Source: SLRI01 sp942491185
Lineage (GTDB): Bacteria > Pseudomonadota > Alphaproteobacteria > Geminicoccales > Geminicoccaceae
Length of the DNA: 64,000 nucleotides
Assembly: GCA_942491185.1 (NCBI GenBank)
Contig: CALOAB010000022.1
Span: forward strand, 22,635-86,634
Direction of reading: 5' to 3'
Each line of letters starts with the position of its first letter. Position 1 is the first letter of the stretch. The position numbers were made by a program, and so were the translations under genes. Below, in pieces: positions 15,473 through 26,934 of the stretch. The notes beneath the pieces are model-generated. The model was not told the origin of the DNA. It saw only the letters and a program-made list of their open reading frames with translations, and searched no databases.

Positions 15473-17522
15473 ACGCCGGCTCGCCATTGCCGGCATTCTA
15501 GCCCTGCTCGCGGGAGCCATCGCCCCGCCTGCCCTCGCCCTCGACCTCGAAGCCGCGATCGCCGAGGGCCGGGTGGTCGAGGTTGCACCCGAGGGACCGG
15601 TCTCGACCCTGGCGGCAGCCGTGGAAGTGGCGCGGGCCGATGCCGGGATCGACACGGTGCTCGTCGCCGACGGTGCTTATTTCGTCGCAAGCCCCGTCCG
15701 TCTCGGGCCGGCCGATGCCGGGCTCACCATCGCCGCCGCCCCGGATGCCCGGCCGGTTCTCCATGGCGGCATCGATCTCTCAGCAGCCGACTGGGTCGCC
15801 GCAGAAGACGGGGTCTACACGCTCGATCTCCAGGGTACAGAGCTGCCGCGTGGCGTGCTCGACCTGCATGTCGGCGGGGTGCGGCAAGAGCCTGCCCGCC
15901 ATCCGAACGCGACGCCGGGCGATCCGACCACGGGCTGGCTGTTCGCAGCCGAGGGTACGAGCGGCCACGAGGTGGTGCACTTTCACCAGGGCGACGTACC
16001 GGCGGGGTTGGCGTCCGAGGGACTCCGGGTCTGGATCACCGACGGCAACCAGTGGGCCAGCAATGTCGCCCAGGTCCAGGCCATCGACCACGCAGGCCGG
16101 ACGATCCGCCTCGAAGACAACGTCCCCTGGCACCAGCTCGACCAGCGCAGCCGCTATTACCTCTTGGGCAGCCGGTCATTCCTCGACGCGTCCGGCGAAT
16201 GGCAGTTCGCGGCCGACACGGCCACCTTGGCGTTCCGCCCCGGCAACCCCGCGGTGCTGACGGACGGCACCACGATCGTCGCGGCCACCACCGACAGCGT
16301 GATCGAGATCGAGGGGACGCGCAACATCACCATCGCCGGCCTGGAGCTGCGCGATGCCTCGCCGCACGGCAGCGACCGCGGCTATGACTACCTGCAGATC
16401 GGCGGCGGGGCGATCAAGGTCCAGGACGCGCACGGCATCGCTATTCTGAACAACCGCATCGTCAATGTCGGGGTCGGGGTCAACCTGCTCGATGTCGAGG
16501 AAAGCCGCGTCGCCGGTAACAGCATCCGGCACACGGCCGGCCACGGTGTCCACGTCAACATGCCCTGGGACGGCCGCGGCAGCCGGGCGATCAGTATCGA
16601 GCGCAACACCATTGGCGCGGTCGGCCACACCTTCATCGAGACCGCCGGCATCAGCTTTTTCGGGACCAACGACAGTAGGATCGCCCACAACACGATCGAA
16701 GATGCGGCCCAGTTCGGGATCATCGGGGCGCAGGTCCGCGAAACCGGCGAGGATGCGATCCACGCGAACCACATCGAGCACAATACCGTCCGCCGGGCCA
16801 ACACCCGCAGCGCCGATGGCGGCGGGATCAAGCTATACGCCCGCAACCCGGGCGGTGCGCGGGAGAACGTCATCCGGCACAACTGGATCGACGGGGCCAC
16901 GCATCTGATGAGCCTGCCGGACGGCAGCTTCTTCGCCGCCGACGACTGGGACCCGCAGCGCTGGCCGCAACCGATCTCCGCTGGGCTCTATCTCGACTGG
17001 AACATCAACGACAGCCTGATCGAGGGCAACCTCGTTACCCAGAGCTACGGCGGTATTCTACTGGTCAACAGCGATCGCAACCTGATCCGTGGCAATGTCG
17101 TGGCCGATGGGTACGGCGCCGGCTTGGCCGTGAACGACCAGCCGGCGGAGGGTCGCCCGCCCATGGACGGCAACCTCTTCGAGCGCAACATCGTGCTCCG
17201 CGATCATCTGAATGCCGTGGCGGTCCAGGTCTACGATCCGACCGGCGGGCCGCCGCCGGCACGTTTCGCGAACAATGTCTATTGGGGGAAGGCCGTTGCC
17301 GGCGATGCCTTCTTCGTCCAGGGCCGCGGCTGGCCCGATGATCTTACCGGTGACATCACGGCCTGGAATGCGACAGCTGACGTGGCCGGGGACGAGGTGA
17401 TGGCCGATCCCGGTTTCGCCGATGTCGGCAACCGGGATTTCCGCCCGAGCAAAGCTGCCGTTGCTGCGCTCGACCTCTTGCCTTTGGATCCCACGCTGCT
17501 TGAGCGTGCCCGCGACCGCTGA
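15462..17522 (+). CDS. secreted right-handed parallel beta-helix protein
   Basis: A 686-residue exported protein with a signal peptide (RLAIAGILALLAGAIAPPAL, cleaved near ALA-LD). From about residue 280 it has many NosD/PbH1-type turns, for example NITIAGLELRDAS, AIKVQDAHGIAILNNRIVN, RVAGNSIRHTAGHGVHVN, SRIAHNTIEDAAQFGI and GGILLVNSDRNLIRGNVV. These stack into a right-handed beta-helix as in polysaccharide lyases and epimerases. Catalytic residues of a specific family are not evident. It could bind or modify a surface polysaccharide, in keeping with the SGNH hydrolase and O-antigen-ligase remnant nearby. It looks intact. The only lesion is at its 3' side, where an IS5 remnant begins 83 bases later. 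Confidence 0.75.
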   Translation: MRAERRLAIAGILALLAGAIAPPALALDLEAAIAEGRVVEVAPEGPVSTLAAAVEVARADAGIDTVLVADGAYFVASPVRLGPADAGLTIAAAPDARPVLHGGIDLSAADWVAAEDGVYTLDLQGTELPRGVLDLHVGGVRQEPARHPNATPGDPTTGWLFAAEGTSGHEVVHFHQGDVPAGLASEGLRVWITDGNQWASNVAQVQAIDHAGRTIRLEDNVPWHQLDQRSRYYLLGSRSFLDASGEWQFAADTATLAFRPGNPAVLTDGTTIVAATTDSVIEIEGTRNITIAGLELRDASPHGSDRGYDYLQIGGGAIKVQDAHGIAILNNRIVNVGVGVNLLDVEESRVAGNSIRHTAGHGVHVNMPWDGRGSRAISIERNTIGAVGHTFIETAGISFFGTNDSRIAHNTIEDAAQFGIIGAQVRETGEDAIHANHIEHNTVRRANTRSADGGGIKLYARNPGGARENVIRHNWIDGATHLMSLPDGSFFAADDWDPQRWPQPISAGLYLDWNINDSLIEGNLVTQSYGGILLVNSDRNLIRGNVVADGYGAGLAVNDQPAEGRPPMDGNLFERNIVLRDHLNAVAVQVYDPTGGPPPARFANNVYWGKAVAGDAFFVQGRGWPDDLTGDITAWNATADVAGDEVMADPGFADVGNRDFRPSKAAVAALDLLPLDPTLLERARDR

Positions 17523-17604
17523 ATCCAATTATCCTGATATTAGAACAACTACCTATCACAGCATCGTCGATGGCGTGCCCGCCTGAGCGTTGCGGAGAGG
17601 TAGT

Positions 17605-17788
17605 TCGTCAAAATCCGCCATGACAAAGAGGCCTACAAGCAGCGGTGGCGCGTCAACGCGACGATCGGCCGGCTCGAGGATTTCTGCCGCGTGGCCAGCC
17701 GCTACGACAAGCTCACCCGAACATTCCGCGATAGCGTTGCAATCGCTGCAATCTACATGTTCTGGCTGTGATTGAGGCCAGAAACTAG
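17605..17788 (+). pseudogene. 3' end of a second IS5 copy
   Basis: Nearly identical to the last 180 bases of the IS5 element ending at 9843. It encodes VKIRHDKEAYKQRWRVN, EDFCRVASRYDKLTRTF and AIYMFWL, then the stop, then the same right terminus ending in CTAG (17785-17788). Everything 5' of the VKIRH codons is gone. It directly abuts the EamA fragment, so this IS5 copy inserted into that transporter gene and was then deleted from the left. Confidence 0.85.
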
Positions 17789-17791
17789 AGC

Positions 17792-18102
17792 TGTGGCAGG
17801 TAGCCGTCCTGCCGGATATCGGAATCATCCTCGCCGCAGGCGTGGTCCGGTTTTTCGGCTACGGTGTCAGCCTTGCCCTGTTCGTGCTCGGCCTGCGCTA
17901 TCTCGGTGCCGCCCGTGCCGGAGCTTATTTCTCCCTTGCCCCCTTCATCGGAGCTGTGCGGGCCGTTGGTCTATTGAACGAAGCTTTATCACCGCAGCTA
18001 TTGGTGGCCGGAGCTTTGATGGGTTTTGGATTGTGGCTTCATTTGGCCGAGCGGCATGAAATACGCACACACATGAAGGATTGGTGCTGTCAACGGCAGT
18101 AA
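17792..18102 (+). pseudogene. C-terminal fragment of an EamA/DMT family transporter
   Basis: About 100 residues: VAVLPDIGIILAAGVVRFF, GYGVSLALFVLGLRYLGAAR, AGAYFSLAPFIGAV and LLVAGALMGFGLWLHLAERH. These are the last three helices of a drug/metabolite transporter, including the conserved G-A-Y-F-S-L-A-P-F motif. The N-terminal seven helices are missing at the IS5 junction. The IS21 end at 18088 replaces the natural C-terminus, so the final residues DWCCQRQ are IS sequence. Confidence 0.75.
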
Positions 18103-18962
18103 GAGATCCAGCCACGATGGCGGCGTAAGGTCCAGCCAGTGACACTTGCAACGAAGACGGGTCCAGGGGGCCGTCTTCGTTCGCGGCGTTGGCGGGTTCG
18201 GGTCTGTTGCCGGGGCCGGCTCTGGGCGAGACGATAGGACGGTCCGTTCATCTGGAGGATGTGGACGTGATGGGTCAGGCGATCGAGCAGCGCGCCGGTC
18301 GGACGCGCATCGCCGAAGATGCTGGTCCACTGGTCGAACGGCAGGTTGGAGGTGATGATGGTGGCGCCGCGCTCATGGCGCTGGCTGATCAGCTCGAGGA
18401 GGAGCTCGGCGCCGGACTTGGAGAGTGGCACGAAGCCGAACTCGTCGATGCTGAGGAGTTCCTGGCCGGCGAGCGTCTGCTGCAGTCTGAGGACCCGCTT
18501 CTCGTCGCGCGCCTCGATCAATTCGTGCGCGATGGCAGCGGCGGTCGCGAAGCGAACCTTGATACCCCGCTGGCAGGCGGCGAGGCCGATCGCAGTGGCG
18601 ATGTGGGTCTTGCCGGTGCCGCTCGGTCCCAGGGCGATGACGTTCTCGTGGCGGGCAATGAGCTCAGCCCTGGTGAGATCGAGCACGCGCTTCTCGTTGA
18701 GGCTGGGGATGACCTCGAAGCCGAGGCTCTCCAGACTTTTGACCGCCGGGAGCTTGGCGGCCTTGATCCGGCGCTCGATCATCCGGGCTTCGCGGTCGAG
18801 GCGCTCGAGTTCGATCAGCGTGGCCAGATGGCGCACATTATCGACGTTCTCGCTGGCGCATTGTCGCGCCAGCTTTTGATGCTCGCGCAGAACGGCAGGC
18901 AGCTTCAGCCGCTCGAGATGATGCTGGAGGAGCAGCTCGGGCGCTTCGGCCGCAGCGGTCAC
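18090..18962 (-). CDS. istB: IS21 helper ATPase IstB
   Basis: AAA+ ATPase that assists the IstA transposase in target selection. The 290-residue product has Walker A in ALGPSGTGKTHIATAIG, Walker B in LLSIDEFGF, sensor ITSNLPFDQW and the end NGPSYRLAQSR. The N-terminal LLLQHHLERLKLPAVLREH is the IstB-specific helical region. The GTG start complement is at 18960-18962 and overlaps the istA stop as GTGA, the standard IS21 arrangement. About 25 extra residues after the usual end read into the left terminus of the element. The reading frame is intact. Confidence 0.88.
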   Translation of the reverse strand: MTAAAEAPELLLQHHLERLKLPAVLREHQKLARQCASENVDNVRHLATLIELERLDREARMIERRIKAAKLPAVKSLESLGFEVIPSLNEKRVLDLTRAELIARHENVIALGPSGTGKTHIATAIGLAACQRGIKVRFATAAAIAHELIEARDEKRVLRLQQTLAGQELLSIDEFGFVPLSKSGAELLLELISQRHERGATIITSNLPFDQWTSIFGDARPTGALLDRLTHHVHILQMNGPSYRLAQSRPRQQTRTRQRRERRRPPGPVFVASVTGWTLRRHRGWISYCR

Positions 18963-20271
18963 TGCGACGCCCCCGCGATCAAGGCATTGTAGCTGGCCGG
19001 CGATGTTCGCTGAACGTTTGCCGCGGGCAGATGCGGGCAACGATCGACATCGAGCCGGGCTTCGAGCAGCCGGCGCAGCGTGGCGAAGCTGTCGGGCCGT
19101 TCCCAGCCCTGGAGTGGAGCTGCCTGGTCGAGCGCGCCGACCTTCTGCTCCAGCAAGGCCAGATAATGCAGCGGGTTGAAGACGACGTCGGCAGTCTCAT
19201 GGGATCGTCGCTGGCGGGCAATCTCTTCCCCGCCAGCGACGATGACCACCTCGTCGACAGAGCCCTTCACGATGACCTCGCGATGGGCGAAAGCCACCGG
19301 CACCGAATAGTCGTTGTTGCGGCAACGCACGAGCGCCTGGCTCGAGACACGGCCCGGCCGCTTGTCACAGACATCGAACGGCGTCGCTGGGAAATCGAGA
19401 AAGGCCGCCCGGTCAATTGCCAGCCGATCGGCAATCGTGCCCTCTGCACCGCGCAAGACAGCCTGCTGGCGTTCACGGCAACGCTCCTGCAGCACCGCGT
19501 TCAGCTCGTCGCTATCGCGTGCTCGCGGGATCGGGACCATGAAGGCCCGGCGGGCAAATCCTGCCATGCCCTCGACCTTGCCCTTGTCGTTCCCTTTGGC
19601 AGGACGACCGGAGCGATCGGTGAAGAGATAATGCGATTGCAGGCCGGCAAGCAAGGCACTGCGCTTGCGGGTGCCATCGCCGAGGATCTGGGCAACGGCC
19701 AAGGTGGTGCTGTCGTGCAGGATCGCGAGCGGCACGCCGCCGAAGAACGCGAATGCCGCAATGTGGCTGTCGCAGAACGCTTCGGCCGTCTCGGCGTGGT
19801 AGGCCTGCACGAAGATCGCGTCGCTCTGAGCAAGGCCCATCACGAAGAACCGGATCTTCTGCTCGGCACCGCCCAGAACCGTCACGGCCTCGCCGAAATC
19901 GGCCTGCGCGTGGCCCGACGGATGCTGTAGGGGAGCAAACACCTCGCGGCGGGCCTGACGGCGCGGCCGCAGATCGTCGCGCACCGTCGAATAACCGCCG
20001 TCATAACCGCGCTCGTCACGCAACCGCTCGAGGATCCGCTGCGCCGTATGGCGCTGCTTGCGCAGCACGCGCTCGTCCTCGTCCAGGATCTGGTCGATGA
20101 AGCCCACATGATCCGCCAGCTTCGGGCGCCGCACCGGCATCACCCGCCGATAACCCGGTGGCACCGAATGCTTCAGGATCTCGGCCACCGTGCCCGAGCG
20201 GCCCCGCGGCGGCTCATGCCATCCCGCAAAACCGCAAAACAAACGCGACCATGAAGCGCTACGCCGTACAT
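18959..20271 (-). pseudogene. istA: IS21 transposase IstA, N-terminus damaged
   Basis: From SVPPGYRRVMPVRRPKLADH onward this is a normal IstA: HAQADFGEAVTVLGG carries a catalytic aspartate, ILHDSTTLAVAQI corresponds to the second, and NDKGKVEGMAGFARR carries the glutamate. The C-terminus ADVVFNPLHYLALLEQK is intact. The natural start (MYGVALHGRVCFAVLRDG, ATG complement at 20269-20271) is in another frame. Near 20205 the HTH segment is shortened (SRRGAA directly against RSGTVAEIL, where relatives have AARxFGIxRGTVAE), with loss of frame. The transposase therefore lacks a working DNA-binding start, unless translation begins internally. Confidence 0.72.
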
Positions 20272-20332
20272 CCCCGCCCCTGGATCGGCAAAACCATCCA
20301 GAAACTTGCACGTGGCAGGTTCTTACGCCGCC

Positions 20333-20903
20333 AGCCCAGCACCATGCCGGGTACTAACGTGGCCGATTATTGCTCCGCCATTGTCATGGACCACTTTCTC
20401 TCCGGAATCACACCGACGGGCCGGCCGGACTGGAGGACCGTTCCTCCACGCCAGATCGACTGCGCCGTGCGCCAGCGCCGGTAGTCGGCGAGCGGATCCT
20501 CGAGCGGCACTGGCGGTCCTATTAAAAGGCGGACATGCTTTTCGATCGGCTGCACTTCCTGCCGCTTTTGGAGCAGAAGATCGGCGCTCTCGTTGCTTCG
20601 AAGCCTATAGACGGTTGCGCCGCTCGCTGGCTCAATAACACCGGCTTCGGTCAGGCGGCGAAAGCCGTAGGCGTTGGCTTCGTCGGTCGGCAGCGTTTCT
20701 GTAAACGACTGGCGGAGTAACTCGCGCCTACGCCTCATGAATGAAACGGGCTAGAGCGTGAGAACAAGCTGCGGTGGCACGGGACGCCTTAGCGAGGGGC
20801 GCGATGCTCTGTGGCGGCGACCGTCATTGTGTTACCGGTGTTCCCTTGGTGCTACCTCAGAGGAACGCTGCCGCATAAATCACCGCTAAGCCTTTGACAA
20901 TTA
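20333..20903. other. region without a confident gene; possible remnants
   Basis: Between the IS21 end and tRNA-Phe. Forward codons at 20526-20590 give ADMLFDRLHFLPLLEQKIGA, which resembles the IstA C-terminal motif ADVVFNPLHYLALLEQKVGA and may be a second decayed IS21 piece. On the other strand a 123-residue frame (20367-20738, starting MRRRRELLRQSFTETLPTDE) shows no family I know. The two overlap, so at most one is real. The last 160 bases before the tRNA show nothing recognisable. Confidence 0.35.
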
Positions 20904-20979
<76 letters not shown>

Positions 20980-21063
20980 GCGGCGTCGGATATAGGGGGT
21001 TGGAGCGTGGCTGTCCAGCGGTCCGGTTCCCAATTTCCGCCGTCGTCGAAGGGCCGCCCGGCT

Positions 21064-21741
21064 TCAGCCGGCGAGCCTCGCATTCTGCGGGAACATGTGG
21101 CGCCTGGCCTCGTCATCGAAGGGTGCCACAGGACCGCTGCTGAGCTCCTTGGCGCGAAGTGCTGCCGGGCGCTCGCTGATCGCCGTGTGCCAGCGCTTGA
21201 GGTTTGGAAAATCACTCCAGGCGCCCTCGCCGAGGATGAACTCGAGCGGGTTCGACCAGCCCCAGGCGGCCATGTCGACGATGCCGTAGTCGTCACCGAG
21301 CAGAAAAGGGCGCGACGCCAGGCGGTCGTTCAGGATGCCGAAATGCCGGCTCGCCTCGAAGGTGTAGCGATTGATCGCATAGGCATTCTTGTCATCAGCG
21401 AAATGCTGGAAATGCACGGCCTGGCCGTTGTAGGGGCCGAGACCGGTTGCCACGAACATCAGCCAGGACAGCATTTCGCCACGTTTGGCGGCATCGGCCG
21501 GCAGGAACTTCCCGGTCTTCTCGGCGAGGTAGAGCAGGATGGCGTTGCTGTCGAAGACAACGGTCTCACCATCGACGATCACCGGCATCTTGGCGTTTGG
21601 ATTCAACGCCTTGAACTCGGCGGTGTGCTGACCGCCACGCCGCGGGTCGATACGAATCAGCTCGTAAGCCAGACCCGTCTCTTCGAGGAAGAGCGCCACC
21701 TTCATGGGGTTTGGGGCCGGCGAAAAGTAGAACTTGAGCAT
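21064..21741 (-). CDS. glutathione S-transferase family protein
   Basis: A 225-residue cytosolic protein with a thioredoxin-like N-terminal domain (LKFYFSPAPNPMKVALFLEE, where serine 7 or the following residues take the catalytic place) and the glutathione-contact block VVFDSNAILLYLAEK. The C-terminal domain is helical, with the N-capping box motif LLGDDYGIVDMAAWGW typical of GSTs. The N-terminal pattern and the P-N-A-K-M-P-V-I loop resemble YghU/YfcG-like or nu-class enzymes of bacteria. Substrate unknown. The gene stands alone between the tRNA-Phe gene and the terminator of the glycerol operon. Confidence 0.85.
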   Translation of the reverse strand: MLKFYFSPAPNPMKVALFLEETGLAYELIRIDPRRGGQHTAEFKALNPNAKMPVIVDGETVVFDSNAILLYLAEKTGKFLPADAAKRGEMLSWLMFVATGLGPYNGQAVHFQHFADDKNAYAINRYTFEASRHFGILNDRLASRPFLLGDDYGIVDMAAWGWSNPLEFILGEGAWSDFPNLKRWHTAISERPAALRAKELSSGPVAPFDDEARRHMFPQNARLAG

Positions 21742-21953
21742 GTCCGTGCACCTTGCAGGTCAGAGTTGTCGTGGGCCTAGGCTCGATCAGCGGTCGCGCC
21801 AAGGTCGAAGCAGCCGATCGCGCGCGGACGTGATCGGCTTGGGTGCCAGCGAACGGCAGACACTGTTGCTCGATCCCAGCCGCTCGAGCAGCGCGCGCCA
21901 TACCCGATGCGGGTGATCGCTTGATCAAACGTCGAGCTGCGCGGATCGCCCAT

Positions 21954-21983
21954 AACGAAAACGGCGGAGGATTTCCTCCGCCG
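21954..21983 (-). terminator. Rho-independent terminator of the glycerol operon
   Basis: Read leftward, a perfect 10-bp stem (CGGCGGAGGA with TCCTCCGCCG, 21962-21983, 2-base loop) is followed by TTTT. It lies about 40 bases past the glpV stop codon and closes the glpD-to-glpV transcription unit. Confidence 0.9.
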
Positions 21984-22020
21984 CTTCCATCATGGGCCGG
22001 CAACGCCGGCCCGATCAGGC

Positions 22021-23775
22021 CTACTTGACGCCGTCGGGCATCACCTTGCCGTCGACCCAGGCCTGCAGCAGCAGGTCGTAGTCGACTGTGACGCCTTGCG
22101 GCTTCTCATTCTCGAGCTTCGCCTTGGGCGAGCCGGGCTGTGACAGCCAGTACTCGGGGTCCTGCTCCTCATTGAGCTTCGGACCGCACTCGCCCTGGAC
22201 GTTCGCCCGCTCCAGCCGTGCCATGACCTGGTCCTGCTGCTGGGCCAGGCTGTCCATGGCGGCCTGCGGGGTCTTCTCGCCAGTGACGGCCTCGGCGACA
22301 TTCGCCCACCAGAGCTGCGCCAGACGTGGGTAGTCGGGCACATTGACGCCGGTCGGCGTCCAGGCGACGCGGGCCGGGCTGCGGTAGAACTCGACGAGAC
22401 CGCCGAGCTCAGGTGCCCGCTCGGTGAACGACGCGTCATTGATGTCGCTGTTGCGGATCGGCGTCAGGCCGACCTGGGTCTTCTTCAGCGAGGTGGTCTT
22501 GGCAACCGTGAACTGGGCGTAGAGCCAAGCCGCCTGGGCTCGCTCGACCGGCGTGGATTTCAGCAGCGTCCAGCTACCGACATCCTGGTAGCCGAGCTTC
22601 ATGCCCTCCTCCCAGTAGGGACCGTGTGGCGAGGGCGCCATCCGCCACTTGGGTGTGCCGTCCTCGTTCATCACCGGCAGCGACGGATCGGCCAGGGCGG
22701 CGGTGAAGGCCGTGTACCAGAAAATCTGCTGCGCGATGTTGCCCTGCCCCGGAACCGGACCGGCCTCGGAGAAGGTCATGCCCGGCGCTTCCGGCGGCGC
22801 GTAGGCCTTGAGCCAGTCGATGTACTTGGTCAGCGCATAGACGGCAGAAGGTGCATTGGCGGCGCCACCGCGGCTGACGCTGGAGCCGACCGGGCTGCAG
22901 CCCTCCATCCGGATGCCCCACTCGTCGACCGGCACGCCGTTGGGAATGCCCGTGTCGCCGGTGCCGGCCATCGACAGCCATGCGTCGGTGAAGCGCCAGC
23001 CGAGCGACGGATCCTTCTTGCCGTAGTCCATGTGGCCGTACACGCGCTCGCCGTCGATCTCCTGCACGTCGTTGGTGAAGAAGTCGGCGATGTCCTCATA
23101 GGCCGACCAATTGACGGGCACGCCGAGCTCGTAGCCGTACTTGTCCGCAAACTGCGCCTTGAGGTCCGGATCGGTGAACCAGTCGTAGCGGAACCAGTAG
23201 AGGTTCGCGAACTGCTGGTCGGGGAGCTGGTAGAGCTTGCCGTCCGGGCCGGTCGTGAAGCTGAGGCCCATGAAGTCGTCGAGGTCGAGCGACGGCAGGG
23301 TATACTCGGCGCCTTCGCCTTCCATCCAGTCGCTGAGCGGCACGACGAAGCCATAACGACTGTGCGTGCCGATCAGGTCGCTGTCGTTGACGTAGGCGTC
23401 GTAGATGTTCTCGCCCGACTGCATCTGCGTCTGGATCTTCTCGATCACGTCGCCTTCCTGGATCAGGTCGTGATTGACCTTGATCCCGGTGATCTCGGTG
23501 AAGGCGGGCGCCATCACCTGCGCTTCGTAGACATGCGTGTCGATCGTCTCGGACACGACATTGATCTCGGTGATGCCTTGATCGACGAGCCGCTGTGCCG
23601 CGGCGATGAAGAACTCCATCTCGGCGAGCTGCTCGTCGCGGGTCAGCGTCGAGGGCTGGAACTCGTCGTCGACCCAACGCTCGGCCGCGGCCATGTCGGC
23701 CAAAGCAGGACCGCTCGCGGCGAGCAACGCCAAAGCGGCGGCGCTGCCCAGGAGCCTGTTCATTTTGATCGCCAT
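22021..23775 (-). CDS. glpV: glycerol ABC transporter substrate-binding protein GlpV
   Basis: Periplasmic binding protein of the GlpSTPQUV-type glycerol importer known from Rhizobium. The 584-residue product has a signal peptide (LLGSAAALALLAASGPALA). The body is that of a large family 1 solute-binding protein with GPDGKLYQLPDQQFANLYWF and a C-terminal region (QVGLTPIRNSDINDASFTER, LWWANVAEAVTGEKTPQ) typical of this unusually long type. The ATG complement at 23773-23775 follows GGGAGG at good spacing. An open frame upstream of it lacks a ribosome site and is not used. Assignment to glycerol rests on neighbours glpD, gpsA and the DUF2160 gene. It is last in the operon, followed by a terminator. 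Confidence 0.9.
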   Translation of the reverse strand: MAIKMNRLLGSAAALALLAASGPALADMAAAERWVDDEFQPSTLTRDEQLAEMEFFIAAAQRLVDQGITEINVVSETIDTHVYEAQVMAPAFTEITGIKVNHDLIQEGDVIEKIQTQMQSGENIYDAYVNDSDLIGTHSRYGFVVPLSDWMEGEGAEYTLPSLDLDDFMGLSFTTGPDGKLYQLPDQQFANLYWFRYDWFTDPDLKAQFADKYGYELGVPVNWSAYEDIADFFTNDVQEIDGERVYGHMDYGKKDPSLGWRFTDAWLSMAGTGDTGIPNGVPVDEWGIRMEGCSPVGSSVSRGGAANAPSAVYALTKYIDWLKAYAPPEAPGMTFSEAGPVPGQGNIAQQIFWYTAFTAALADPSLPVMNEDGTPKWRMAPSPHGPYWEEGMKLGYQDVGSWTLLKSTPVERAQAAWLYAQFTVAKTTSLKKTQVGLTPIRNSDINDASFTERAPELGGLVEFYRSPARVAWTPTGVNVPDYPRLAQLWWANVAEAVTGEKTPQAAMDSLAQQQDQVMARLERANVQGECGPKLNEEQDPEYWLSQPGSPKAKLENEKPQGVTVDYDLLLQAWVDGKVMPDGVK

Positions 23776-23848
23776 TATGTCGACCTCCCTTGTTGTTGCC
23801 CCCTGTCGGTCATTGTCGCGGTCGGGGGCAGGTACCGCGAGAAACTCT

Positions 23849-24145
23849 TCAGCCCCAGCGCATCTCCGACGCAAACCAGAGCAGTGCGATCAGCGAGCCC
23901 CACCAGAGCGGCAGCTCAGTAAAGCCCAGCCAGCCCAGGTGGATGAAGGCGGCACCCAACAGCCCGATGAACAGGCGGTCGCCGCGGGTCGTCACCATGG
24001 GCAAGAAGCCCTTGCGCTCGATCGTCGGCCAAACGACCTCCAGCACGGTCATCGTGACGAGCATCAAGGCGATCGCCGAAAAGAATATCGCCACCGGCTG
24101 GGTCCATGCCATCCATTCGAGAATCTCCATGGTCGGCATCCTCAC
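23849..24145 (-). CDS. glpU: DUF2160 small membrane protein of the glycerol transporter (GlpU-like)
   Basis: A 98-residue protein with three probable membrane helices (AIFFSAIALMLVTMTVLEVV, FIGLLGAAFIHLGWLG, LWWGSLIALLWFASEM) and the conserved W-P-T-x-x-R-x-G-F-L-P-x-x-T-x-R-G-D-R-L-F-I-G loop of DUF2160. Its homologues occur almost only between the permease and binding-protein genes of glycerol ABC operons, as here. The role is unproven, probably a transporter accessory subunit. A GTG at 24145 overlaps the glpQ stop as GTGA. ATG codons at 24139 and 24130 are alternatives. Confidence 0.88.
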   Translation of the reverse strand: MRMPTMEILEWMAWTQPVAIFFSAIALMLVTMTVLEVVWPTIERKGFLPMVTTRGDRLFIGLLGAAFIHLGWLGFTELPLWWGSLIALLWFASEMRWG

Positions 24146-24935
24146 ACCCGCCCGAGGGCGAAGCCCTTGGCCATGTAGTTACGGACGAAGTAGATGACGA
24201 GTGCGCCGGGCACGATGGTCAGCATACCGGCTGCGGCCAGCGTGCCCCAATCCATCCCCGCCGCCGATACCGTGCGGGTCATGGTGGCCGCGATAGGCTT
24301 GGCCTCGACCGAGGTGAGCGTTCGCGCGAGGAGCAGCTCGACCCAGGAGAACATGAAACAGAAGAAGGCGGTGACTCCGATCCCGGCCTTGATCAGCGGC
24401 ATGAAGATCTGCACGAAGAAGCGCGGGAAGCTGTAGCCGTCGATATAGGCGGTTTCGTCGATCTCCTTGGGCACGCCCGACATGAAGCCCTCGAGGATCC
24501 AAACGGCGAGCGGCACGTTGAAGAGGCAATGCGCCAACGCTACGGCGATATGCGTGTCGAACAGCCCAACAGATTGATAGAGTTGAAAAAATGGCAGGAC
24601 GAACACCGCCGGCGGCGCCATGCGGTTGGTCAGGAGCCAGAAGAACAGATGCTTGTCGCCGATGAACTTGTAGCGCGAGAACGCATAAGCCGCCGGCAAG
24701 GCCACGCTCAGTGAGATCGCCGTGTTCATCGCGACATAGATGAAGCTGTTGATGTAGCCCGAGTACCAGGATGGATCGGTCAGGATGGTCACGTAGTTTG
24801 CAAATGTGAGTTGCTCAGGCCAGAGCGTCAGCGAGCTGGTGATCTCGACATTGGTCTTCAGGCTCATCGCCAGGAGCCAGTAGATCGGCAGCAGCAGAAA
24901 GCCGAAGTAGATGATCAGCGCAACGTTCCGCTTTT

Positions 24936-24939
<4 letters not shown>
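24142..24939 (-). CDS. glpQ: glycerol ABC transporter permease GlpQ
   Basis: Inner-membrane permease of the MalG type: 265 residues, six helices. The EAA loop is present in EGFMSGVPKEIDETAYIDGY, followed by the usual F-x-x-x-x-P-L-x-x-x-G-I. It starts at the ATG overlapping the glpP stop (ATGA, 24936-24939). Its end overlaps the DUF2160 gene. With GlpP it forms the channel energised by GlpS and GlpT. Confidence 0.9.
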
Positions 24940-25811
<872 letters not shown>

Positions 25812-25830
25812 CGATTCGCGGTCCTCGTCC

Positions 25831-26919
<1,089 letters not shown>

Positions 26920-26934
26920 GCCGCTTGCTCTCCG

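Larger units (their letters stand above)
18088..20332 (-). mobile_element. IS21 family element
   Basis: It contains the istA and istB pair. The left end carries two copies of a 20-bp binding-type repeat (18095-18114 and 18119-18138, sharing GTAAG and TCCAGCCA). An inverted copy matching about 16 of 20 bases lies at 20313-20332 near the right end. Multiple terminal repeats are normal for IS21. The exact outer right boundary, somewhere at 20332-20360, is not resolved. Confidence 0.75.

Noticed and set aside
15562..17522. Specific assignment of the beta-helix protein as an alginate epimerase or lyase
   Set aside because: The repeat turns are clear, but no diagnostic catalytic motif of those enzymes is visible.
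20367..20738. 123-residue leftward ORF near tRNA-Phe as a real gene
   Set aside because: No family resemblance, and it overlaps a forward stretch resembling the IstA C-terminus. The evidence is insufficient for either.
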